Shown piece by piece: positions 6,407 to 12,460 of a DNA stretch of 12,460 nt; the stretch's first letter is position 1; every line of letters begins with the position of its first letter. The notes below the pieces were generated by a model that ran no database searches, had not been told where the DNA came from, and was given only the letters and a program-made list of their open reading frames with translations. Made by a program: the position numbers and the translations under genes. This DNA comes from SCUN01 sp964343975 (GTDB lineage: Bacteria > Acidobacteriota > Vicinamibacteria > Vicinamibacterales > SCN-69-37), in assembly GCA_964343975.1 (NCBI GenBank), contig CAYFLU010000100.1, forward strand, positions 1 through 12,460, written 5' to 3'.

Positions 6407-8173
6407 CTATCTCGGGGCGGGGATCCACACCCGGAAGGCGGTGCCCTGGCCGGGCTCGCTCGTCACGTGCAGGGCCCCTTCGTGGGCGCGGACGATGCCG
6501 AGCACGGCCGAGAGCCCGAGCCCGCGGCCGCTGGCCTTGGTGGAGAAGAACGGGTCGAACACCCGGCTGATGATCGACGAGGGAATGCCGCTGCCCGCAT
6601 CGCGGACGTCCAGCACGGCGTAGGTGTCGCTCGCCGCGCCGTGCGCACGCGTCGCGTTGTAGCGCGCGGATGCCAGGCCGGAGTGGTCCGCGGTGTCGGC
6701 CGACAGCGAGACGTGAATGGCGCCGCCTTCGGGGCTGGCCTCCGCGGCGTTCACGACGAGGTTCAGCAGGATCTGGCGCAACTGCGTGGGATCCCCGACG
6801 GCCAGCACTGGGGATGCGGGAGGCGTGAATGTGATCGTGCAGTGCCGGGCCGATGACTTCTGCAGCAACGACGTCATGTCGCGCGTCACGAGCACCAGGT
6901 CCACCACTTGGCTCGTGAGCGGGCGTTCGCCCGCGTAGTCCTGCATGCGCGCCACGAGTTCCGTGGCGCGCGTGGCGGCGGTGAGGATGGCCTGCGTCGA
7001 TTCATAGGCCGGCGCGTCGCGGCCCACCTGCACGGCGGCCAGATCGGCGTTGCCGATGATGCCCGTGAGCAGGCTCTTGAAGTCGTGTGCGAGTCCGCCG
7101 GCGAGCAGGCTCAGCGTCTTCACCTGCTGTTCCTCGACGAGGCGGTGATCGAGCGCGCGCCGTTCGGCGTCGGCGCGCTCGCGGTCCGTCACGTCGCGCA
7201 CGAGGACGAGCCACGCGGACAGTTCACGGGATTCGTCGAGCACGGCGCGCAGCTGGACGTCGAGCGCGCGGCCGCCGTGGCGCACGATTTCGGACTGCGC
7301 GCCCGGACCCGGGCGCGACTTCCACCAGGGCAGCAGCGTGTCGATCGGCCGGCCGAGTAGCGGGCCTTCCACGCCGATCAGGGCGGTGGCCGCGGCGTTG
7401 CTGTCGACCACGCGGCCTTCCCGGTCGATCACGAAGATGGCCTCGCCCAAGCTGTCGAAGAGCACGGTGCGGGCGACCGGCACGAGATCGAAGAGGCGAT
7501 AGCGAAAGAGTCCGATCGCAAAGAACACGCCCGACACGGCAAAGCCGAGCGGCGTCGGGTCGAAGCCCTTCACGGGGATAAACCCCGCGATGTAGAGGAG
7601 GTTGGCGACCCACGGCGCGATCAGTGCGAAGAGCAGCATCGAGCTCTGCAACCGGTACTGCGCCGGCTGCTGCCGAATCGCCAGCGCGAGCCAGACCGTG
7701 CCGACGCCGAGCATGACGTACGTGAAGCCGGCCACCATCGCAAACCACGGGCCGTGCACGTACTGCAGCAGGACGTAACCCGAGGCCGTCGTCACTTCAT
7801 GGATGTCGCGCCAGAGCAGGTGATGCGAGTCGTTGCTGAAGGCGAGCCCGACGGTGGCCGCCGGCACGACCCACACGAGCCACGGCATCGGTGAGGGCGA
7901 GCGGCGGGTGTATTCGCGCGCGAATTCGAGCCAGCACACGGGCAAGCCCATAATACCGATGTACTGGAATTTGGAGACGACGAGCCGCTGAGACGTCGAG
8001 TCGAGCACGGCGTGGAGGCCGCTCGTGAAGCACCAGAAGGCGATGGCCATCTGGAGCCAGCCGAGCCACGACCGGCCAGGGAGCGACTGCCGTTCGAATG
8101 CGGTGACGCCGACCCAGACGGCGACTGCGCCGGCTCCGCCGAGGACCGACGCTTGGACGACATTCCACGCCAT
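6407..8173 (-). CDS. Membrane sensor histidine kinase with 7TM-type N-terminus and PAS domain
   Basis: The protein has 588 residues. Residues about 1-225 contain roughly seven hydrophobic segments. The pattern (WLGWLQMAIAFWCF, then LEFAREYTRR, ending GLFRYRLFDLVPVARTVLFD) matches the 7TM N-terminal region of bacterial histidine kinases. A PAS domain follows at about 240-330 (IFVIDREGRVVDSNAAA), then the phosphoacceptor helix with His363 in GGLAHDFKSLLTGI. The catalytic domain has N-box NLVVNAAEA (471-479), G1 DAGSGI (525-530), F-box VFDPFFSTK and G2 GRGLGLS (549-555). No receiver domain is attached and no response regulator is encoded in the window. The H-box reads HDFKS rather than the common HDFNN. 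The start ATG has only a weak AAGG five bases upstream, and the divergent gene begins 20 bp away. Confidence 0.92.
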   Translation of the reverse strand: MAWNVVQASVLGGAGAVAVWVGVTAFERQSLPGRSWLGWLQMAIAFWCFTSGLHAVLDSTSQRLVVSKFQYIGIMGLPVCWLEFAREYTRRSPSPMPWLVWVVPAATVGLAFSNDSHHLLWRDIHEVTTASGYVLLQYVHGPWFAMVAGFTYVMLGVGTVWLALAIRQQPAQYRLQSSMLLFALIAPWVANLLYIAGFIPVKGFDPTPLGFAVSGVFFAIGLFRYRLFDLVPVARTVLFDSLGEAIFVIDREGRVVDSNAAATALIGVEGPLLGRPIDTLLPWWKSRPGPGAQSEIVRHGGRALDVQLRAVLDESRELSAWLVLVRDVTDRERADAERRALDHRLVEEQQVKTLSLLAGGLAHDFKSLLTGIIGNADLAAVQVGRDAPAYESTQAILTAATRATELVARMQDYAGERPLTSQVVDLVLVTRDMTSLLQKSSARHCTITFTPPASPVLAVGDPTQLRQILLNLVVNAAEASPEGGAIHVSLSADTADHSGLASARYNATRAHGAASDTYAVLDVRDAGSGIPSSIISRVFDPFFSTKASGRGLGLSAVLGIVRAHEGALHVTSEPGQGTAFRVWIPAPR

Positions 8174-8193
8174 GGCTGCCTTAGAATACCGCC
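8174..8193. promoter_or_regulatory. Putative bidirectional promoter with symmetric -10 element
   Basis: The 20 bases between the two divergent ATG codons contain TTAGAATA (8181-8188). On the plus strand it gives TAGAAT (8182-8187; five of six consensus matches), followed by exactly six bases and the ATG at 8194. On the minus strand it gives TATTCT (8188-8183; four of six), followed by nine bases and the ATG at 8173. Neither side has a recognisable -35. The sequence is observed; use as a promoter in both directions is inferred from the lack of other room and the known symmetry of bacterial -10 elements. Confidence 0.5.
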
Positions 8194-9165
8194 ATGCCCG
8201 GTCCGATCTCGCAGTTCATTGACCACCACTACCGCCACTTCAACGCTGCGTCCCTCGTGGATGCGTCCAACGGCTACATCAAGCACTTGGAGAACGGCGG
8301 CCAGATGTTGATCACCCTGGCGGGGGCGATGAGCACCGCTGAACTCGGCTGTTCGCTAGCCGAGATGATCCGGCAGGGCAAGGTGCACGCTATCTCCTGC
8401 ACCGGCGCCAACCTCGAGGAAGACGTGTTCAACCTTGTGGCGCACGACCACTACAAGCGCATCCCGCATTACCGCTATCTGACCGCGAAGGACGAGCAGG
8501 AACTGCTCGAAGGCCACTTCAACCGGGTGACCGACACCTGCATTCCGGAAGAGGAAGCCATGCGCCGGATCGAGCGCGTGGTGGGGCAGCGCTGGAAGGA
8601 CTACGAGACGTCCGGCCGGCGCGGATTTCCGCACCAGTTCCTCTATGAGATCCTGCTCGACGGCAGCCTGAAGCAGTTCTACCAGATCGATCCGAAGGAC
8701 AGCTGGATGATCGCGGCCGCCGAGAAGAACCTGCCGATCTTCGTGCCGGGCTGGGAAGACTCGACGCTCGGCAACGTGTTTGCCGCGCACAACATCGACG
8801 GCCGCCTGAAGACGCCGAGCACCATGAAGAGCGGCATCGAGACGATGATCGCGTTGAAGGACTGGTATCAGGCGACCAGCGCGAAGCACTCCATCGGCTT
8901 CTTCCAAATCGGCGGCGGCATCGCCGGCGACTTCCCGATCTGCGTCGTCCCGATGATCGAACAGGACCTGCGCGTGCCGGCGCGGCTCTGGGGCTACTTC
9001 TGCCAGATCAGCGATTCGACGACGAGCTACGGGTCATATTCGGGGGCGGTGCCGAACGAGAAGATCACGTGGGGCAAGCTCGCGCCCGACACGCCAAGCT
9101 TTGTCATCGAGTCGGACGCCACGATCGTGGCGCCGCTGATTTTCGCGAAGGTGCTCGGCTGGTAG
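8194..9165 (+). CDS. Deoxyhypusine synthase-like family protein (NAD-dependent polyamine enzyme, exact reaction unknown)
   Basis: The protein has 323 residues, close to the family length. Family blocks include AGAMSTAELGCSLAEMI (43-59), SCTGANLEEDVFN (68-80), the VPGWEDSTLGN loop (184-194), GGGIAGDFPI (240-249) and the C-terminal NEKITWGK (288-295). Lys295 aligns with the catalytic lysine of human deoxyhypusine synthase, and Glu289 and Trp293 also match. Other spermidine-contacting positions differ by my recalled alignment: Asn194, Phe247 or Asp246, and Tyr282 replace Asp, His and Asp. Bacteria lack eIF5A, so a true deoxyhypusine role is unlikely; homospermidine or another aminobutyl-transfer product is possible. 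There is no Shine-Dalgarno and a -10-like TAGAAT lies six bases before the ATG. CorA follows 83 bp downstream. Confidence 0.85.
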   Translation: MPGPISQFIDHHYRHFNAASLVDASNGYIKHLENGGQMLITLAGAMSTAELGCSLAEMIRQGKVHAISCTGANLEEDVFNLVAHDHYKRIPHYRYLTAKDEQELLEGHFNRVTDTCIPEEEAMRRIERVVGQRWKDYETSGRRGFPHQFLYEILLDGSLKQFYQIDPKDSWMIAAAEKNLPIFVPGWEDSTLGNVFAAHNIDGRLKTPSTMKSGIETMIALKDWYQATSAKHSIGFFQIGGGIAGDFPICVVPMIEQDLRVPARLWGYFCQISDSTTSYGSYSGAVPNEKITWGKLAPDTPSFVIESDATIVAPLIFAKVLGW

Positions 9166-9179
9166 CGTCGCGCTGGCCA

Positions 9180-9200
9180 GGCCCGGCCTCAGGCTGGGCC
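9180..9200 (+). other. GC-rich hairpin between the DHS-like gene and corA
   Basis: GGCCCGGCC (9180-9188) and GGCTGGGCC (9192-9200) pair over nine positions, with one G-U wobble and a TCA loop, starting 15 bases after the stop codon. No U-tract follows, so it is not a standard intrinsic terminator. It could stabilise the 3' end of the upstream mRNA or cause partial termination before corA. Confidence 0.5.
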
Positions 9201-9248
9201 GTGGCGCCGTGCGGCGGGCGCATGGTCGATCCCCGGACCCGATGAGCC

Positions 9249-10214
9249 ATGCTGGTCAACTGCGTCGCCTATACGCGCGGGGAGAAACTCTCCGACATCC
9301 CCGTCGAGGACATCAGCGAACACCTGACGCGTCCTGAGTGCTTTGTCTGGGTCGCGCTCAAGGACCCGGATCCGTCAGAACTGGGCGTCATCAAAGACGA
9401 GTTCGGCCTCCACGAACTCGCCGTCGAAGATGCGCACCACGGCCATCAACGGCCCAAGCTCGAAGAATACGGGAACTCGCTCTTTGTCGTGATGCACCTG
9501 CTCGAGATGCAGGGCCGCGAGATCCGCACGGGCGAACTCGCGATGTTCGTCGGGCCGCAGTACGTGGTGTCGGTGCGGCGCGGAGCGGAGCAGGGCTTCG
9601 CCGAAGTCCGGCGCCGCTGTGAACACGAGCCGCACTTGCTCCAGCACGGCGCCGGGTACGTGCTCTACGCGCTCATGGACACGGTGGTTGACCGGTACGT
9701 GCCCGTGCTCGCGGCCCTGCAGTACGAGTTCGAACACATCGAGACGCGTATCTTCAGCGGGCAGACGACCCGCGCGCAGGTCGAGCAGGTGTACTCGCTG
9801 AAACAGAAGTTGATGGTGCTCGACCATGCGGTCGTTCCGCTGATCGAGGTGGTGAGCAAGCTGCACGGTGGACGCGTGCCGACGGTGTGTGCCGCGTTGC
9901 CGGATTACTTCCGCGACATCTACGACCACGTCCTGCGTTTGAAGCAGTCGATCGACAACCTGCGCGACATGCTGACGACGGCGATCAACGTCAACCTGAC
10001 GTTGATCACACTGCAGGAGACGGAAGTCACCAAGCAGCTCGCGGCCTATGCGGCGCTGGTGGCGGTGCCGACCGCGATCGCCGGAGTGTACGGCATGAAC
10101 TTCCGCCACATGCCCGAACTGGATTGGATCTACGGCTATCCGACGGCCATCGGTCTGATGGTCGCCATCGACGCCTATCTGGTGTACCGATTCCGGAAAG
10201 CCGGCTGGCTCTGA
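9249..10214 (+). CDS. corA: CorA family magnesium/cobalt transport protein
   Basis: The protein has 321 residues, the usual CorA size. The cytoplasmic N-terminal alpha/beta domain runs to about 140 (LAVEDAHHGHQRPKLEEYG at 57-75 is the conserved region). A long stalk helix follows, rich in DNLRDMLTTAINVNLTLITLQETEVTKQL (237-264). TM1 is at about 264-280, ending in the YGMNF selectivity motif (281-285), and TM2 is at about 298-314, with a short basic tail RFRKAGWL. CorA pentamers conduct Mg2+ (and Co2+) across the inner membrane and are gated by intracellular Mg2+. The start is the ATG at 9249; the in-frame ATG at 9222 meets TGA after seven codons. Its Shine-Dalgarno is weak. It follows the DHS-like gene on the same strand; whether they share a transcript is uncertain because of the hairpin between them. 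Confidence 0.94.
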   Translation: MLVNCVAYTRGEKLSDIPVEDISEHLTRPECFVWVALKDPDPSELGVIKDEFGLHELAVEDAHHGHQRPKLEEYGNSLFVVMHLLEMQGREIRTGELAMFVGPQYVVSVRRGAEQGFAEVRRRCEHEPHLLQHGAGYVLYALMDTVVDRYVPVLAALQYEFEHIETRIFSGQTTRAQVEQVYSLKQKLMVLDHAVVPLIEVVSKLHGGRVPTVCAALPDYFRDIYDHVLRLKQSIDNLRDMLTTAINVNLTLITLQETEVTKQLAAYAALVAVPTAIAGVYGMNFRHMPELDWIYGYPTAIGLMVAIDAYLVYRFRKAGWL

Positions 10215-10261
10215 CGCCGGTCGTGTTTGAATAGATTCACCGATTCGTTCTGGAGAGACCC
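10215..10261 (+). promoter_or_regulatory. Leader of the DUF2911 gene with short inverted repeat and strong RBS
   Basis: The 47 bases contain TGAAT-AG-ATTCA (10228-10239), a short inverted repeat overlapping TAGATT, a possible -10 (four of six matches). A GATTCACC octamer (10234-10241) follows, and GGAGAG (10252-10257) lies four bases before the ATG. The octamer and the CTGGAGA ribosome-binding segment also occur before the TonB-receptor gene. The ribosome-binding site is convincing; promoter or operator function is speculative. Confidence 0.4.
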
Positions 10262-10888
10262 ATGTTCAAGAGACTGGCTGTAATGGTGTGTGCCGTGGCG
10301 ATGGCGACGGCGATGGTGTCGGCGCAAGGCTTGCCGGCGAGCCCGGAAGGCAAAGCGCAGGCGCAGTTCGGCGGGAAGTACGTGAAGGCGTCGAACGGCG
10401 AAATGGAATATCAGGGCGGGAAGTGGATCGAACTCAGCTTCGGCCGGCCGATTCTCCGCGGGCGCACGAACATCTTTGGCGCGGGCGCCGACTACGGCAA
10501 GGAGCTGAACGCCGGTGCACCGGTGTGGCGCGCGGGCGCGAACGTGTCCACGCGGCTGCGGACGGAACTGCCGCTCGTGATCGGCGGCAAGACGATCGCG
10601 CCCGGTGAATACACGGTGTTCATCGAACTCAAAGCCAATGCGTGGACGCTCATCCTGTCCAACTGGAAGGCGCAGGTGAAGTACGACCCGAACAACAAAG
10701 ACGCGCTTTGGGGCTCGTACAACTACACGGCCGAAAAGGACGTCGTGCGCGTGCCGATGACCCACGCGAAGAACACGCTCAGCGTGGAGCAGCTCACGTG
10801 GAACATCGTGAACGCCACCGCGACGGGCGGCGACATCGCGATCATGTGGGACAAGGAAATCGCGACGGTGCCGTTCAAGATCGGCTGA
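10262..10888 (+). CDS. Secreted DUF2911 family protein
   Basis: The protein has 208 residues. Residues 1-21 form a signal peptide ending MVSA before QG. The mature part shows the DUF2911 order: SPEGKAQAQFGG (27-38), IELSFGRPILRGRTNIFG (56-73), YGKELNAGAPVWRAGANVSTRL (78-99), GGKTIAPGEYTVF (108-120), WTLILSN (128-134), then WGSYNYTAEKDVVRVPM (150-166). The function of DUF2911 is unknown; it is a small beta-rich extracytoplasmic domain that is common in Acidobacteriota and Bacteroidota. Compared with typical members, whose first strand leads straight into the GRP motif, this one has a slightly extended N-terminus. A strong ribosome-binding site supports the start. It ends nine bases before the stop of the convergent peptidase gene. 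Confidence 0.85.
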   Translation: MFKRLAVMVCAVAMATAMVSAQGLPASPEGKAQAQFGGKYVKASNGEMEYQGGKWIELSFGRPILRGRTNIFGAGADYGKELNAGAPVWRAGANVSTRLRTELPLVIGGKTIAPGEYTVFIELKANAWTLILSNWKAQVKYDPNNKDALWGSYNYTAEKDVVRVPMTHAKNTLSVEQLTWNIVNATATGGDIAIMWDKEIATVPFKIG

Positions 10889-10897
10889 TCACGCCGC

Positions 10898-12460
10898 TCA
10901 CTTCTTCACGAACGGCGTTCCTGTGGTGATCCACGGGGACGCCGTTTCGCTTTTCAGGTAGTGCCCGAACCACTCGAGAATGCGGCGCTGGTAGTCGCGC
11001 CGGTGGTCGAAGTCGTCGAGGGCGTGGTCCTCGCCCGGATATTGCAGGAGGACGACGGGTTTCCCCGCGCGGCGCGCCACGTTGTACAGCTCCACGCTCT
11101 GATGCCAGAACACGTCGCCATCCTCGTCGCCCGCCTCGAGCAAGAGCGGCGTCGTCATCGTGCCGGCGCCGAAGATCGGTGAATTGCGGACGTAGGCGTC
11201 CGGGTCGTCATAGAGCGGCACCTGCATGCGCTGCTGACCGGTCTCGATGTGATCCGTCTCGGCGACGCCCGTGCCCCAGTGGTGATTGCCGTACTGGCTG
11301 ATCAGATCGGTGATGGGCGATCCCGCCACGGCGGCCGCGAACACGCCGCGCGTGTGCGTGGCGAGAAACGCGCTATCGTAGGCGCCCCACGAATGCCCGA
11401 TCACGCCAACGCGCGCTGCGTCGGCCACGCCCATCTCGACCGCTGCAGACACTGCCGCCGTAACGCAGTCGACCGTCGACACACCAGGATCGCGCGGACG
11501 ATAGCGGATGTCGGGCGCGAGCACCGCGTACCCGAGCTGCGTGAACACAGCGATGTTGGCCTCCTCCATGTCGGACGGGGTCTCGAAGTCGTGGACCTCG
11601 GACGAAAGACCTTCGTACACGGTGACGATCATCGGATAGCGCCGCCCGGGCACGTAGTTGGCGGGGTAGTAGAGCGCGGCATCGAGTGAGAGACCGCGCG
11701 CCGTGGTGAACGCGAGCACGCGGCTCCGGCCCCACGCGAACTGCGTGCGCTGCGGATTGGTGTGCGTCACCGCGCGTCCATCGGTCAGCGCCGCCGTGGC
11801 GACGTAGATGTCGGGCGAACGGTCGAAGTCCTGATCGATGTAGGCGTACGTGCGGCCATCTGATGTGACGGTGAGGTGATCGATCCGGCGATCCGCCAGC
11901 ACCCGCGTCGAGACGACGCCGTTCGTGAGTGTGGCGTAGCCGTACTGCTTCGTCCGCAGGCCGAACACCTCGAGATAGAGCGGCGCTGCCAGATCCACGA
12001 CGACCGCGTCGTCGTCTTCGTCCGTGAGATTGGCGATGCGGTAGCGGAGACCGGCGGCGGCACCGTCGGTGAGGCGGCGGGCGTTCGTGCCCGAGATCGG
12101 CACGCGCCACACGTCGTGCGCATCGTAGAGCAGCGCGGCGCCATCGGTCGTCCAGCCGCCGATGCCGAAGAGCGGCGGGTGCGGTCCGGTCTCGTCGCTG
12201 GCCGTGTCGAGCCACGCGGCGCCGTTGATCGTCGACAGATCGGTGGTCGCGTGCGTCGCCGTGTCGACGGCGAAGAGGCGGCTCCCGCGAATGAAGAGCG
12301 CCGCGCCGCCATCGGGACCCACGTGCACGTCGTGGTCATCGACGTCCGGGGCCACCACATGGCGGGTGCCGGTGCGCACGTCGACGATCGCGAGTTCCGC
12401 CGAGGGCCGGCCGAGTGTGTGCGCGAGCGCATTCGCGTGCCAGTCGGTGACGAGCACCCG
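10898..12460 (-). CDS. S9-family (prolyl oligopeptidase/DPP-like) serine peptidase, C-terminal part
   Basis: The gene is open to the right edge; about 520 residues are visible, so the N-terminus is missing. The first part shows beta-propeller-like repeats (LAIVDVRTGTRHVV, SRLFAVDTATHATTDL, DVWRVPISGTNARRLTD). The alpha/beta-hydrolase domain then starts near the codons around 11700, with DAALYYPANYVPGRRYPMIV. The nucleophile is the serine in GHSWGAY (codon 11392-11390), the acid is probably the first Asp in EAGDEDGDVFW, and the histidine is in GEDHALDDFDH. This order and spacing fit S9 peptidases that cleave short peptides, usually in the periplasm or secreted. Whether a signal peptide exists cannot be seen. 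An apparent GTG start at 12457 is only an internal valine codon. It converges with the DUF2911 gene. Confidence 0.9.
   Translation of the reverse strand, partial: RVLVTDWHANALAHTLGRPSAELAIVDVRTGTRHVVAPDVDDHDVHVGPDGGAALFIRGSRLFAVDTATHATTDLSTINGAAWLDTASDETGPHPPLFGIGGWTTDGAALLYDAHDVWRVPISGTNARRLTDGAAAGLRYRIANLTDEDDDAVVVDLAAPLYLEVFGLRTKQYGYATLTNGVVSTRVLADRRIDHLTVTSDGRTYAYIDQDFDRSPDIYVATAALTDGRAVTHTNPQRTQFAWGRSRVLAFTTARGLSLDAALYYPANYVPGRRYPMIVTVYEGLSSEVHDFETPSDMEEANIAVFTQLGYAVLAPDIRYRPRDPGVSTVDCVTAAVSAAVEMGVADAARVGVIGHSWGAYDSAFLATHTRGVFAAAVAGSPITDLISQYGNHHWGTGVAETDHIETGQQRMQVPLYDDPDAYVRNSPIFGAGTMTTPLLLEAGDEDGDVFWHQSVELYNVARRAGKPVVLLQYPGEDHALDDFDHRRDYQRRILEWFGHYLKSETASPWITTGTPFVKK

Noticed and set aside
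9222..9245. ATG upstream of corA as an alternative start
   Set aside because: It is in frame but meets TGA after seven codons, so it cannot extend CorA; a role as a leader peptide has no support.
10891..10918. Inverted repeat ACGCCG/CGGCGT as a bidirectional terminator
   Set aside because: The stem is only six bp with a 16-base loop and no U-tract on either strand.
12455..12457. GTG as the start of the S9 peptidase
   Set aside because: The frame stays open to the window edge, and a complete family member needs a longer N-terminal propeller, so this is an internal valine.
1..12460. CRISPR array, tRNA/rRNA genes, insertion sequences, phage or defence genes
   Set aside because: I found no regularly spaced repeats, tRNA-like cloverleaf, transposase or nuclease motifs; every gene fits ordinary chromosomal families.

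Overview
This is a GC-rich bacterial chromosomal segment with tight gene packing. The secreted and outer-membrane protein types point to Acidobacteriota, possibly the Vicinamibacteria lineage: an Oar-like TonB-dependent receptor of about 1000 residues with an N-terminal carboxypeptidase-regulatory-like domain, a DUF2911 protein, a DUF1080-like protein, and a propeller-plus-hydrolase S9 peptidase. That placement is inferred from gene style alone; there is no rRNA or other marker in the window. I see no tRNA, rRNA, CRISPR array, insertion sequence or phage gene. No gap between genes exceeds about 160 bases.

Layout. Bases 1-8173 hold six minus-strand genes. In transcription order they are: a membrane histidine kinase (8173-6407), an ABC ATPase (6306-5596), an ABC-2 permease with a C-terminal GldG-like domain (5609-4281), a secreted DUF1080-like protein (4284-3454), the TonB-dependent receptor (3381-394), and the 5' end of fdhD (241 to beyond the left edge). 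A strong intrinsic terminator (about 325-368) closes the receptor gene and separates it from fdhD. Bases 8194-10888 hold three plus-strand genes: a deoxyhypusine-synthase-like protein, a CorA-type divalent cation channel and a secreted DUF2911 protein. A truncated S9-family peptidase (10898 to beyond the right edge) converges on the last of these.

How the genes work together. The ATPase and permease overlap by 14 bp, and the permease and DUF1080-like gene share an ATGA stop/start, so these three form a translationally coupled unit. It looks like a compact GldA/GldFG-type exporter plus a periplasmic concanavalin-fold protein. The histidine kinase is 100 bp upstream and could be transcribed with the unit, but no response regulator is in view. 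The remaining genes look like ordinary neighbours.

Most interesting points. (1) The kinase and DHS-like genes diverge from only 20 bp, which holds one symmetric -10-like element. It would give a leaderless DHS-like mRNA. (2) fdhD has the same arrangement of a -10 hexamer, six bases and ATG, with a 13-bp palindrome over the -35 position. (3) The DHS-like protein keeps the catalytic lysine but appears to have lost several spermidine-contacting residues. (4) The coupled exporter/DUF1080 unit may be a small undescribed cell-envelope system. I do not see strong evidence for a dramatic new system.
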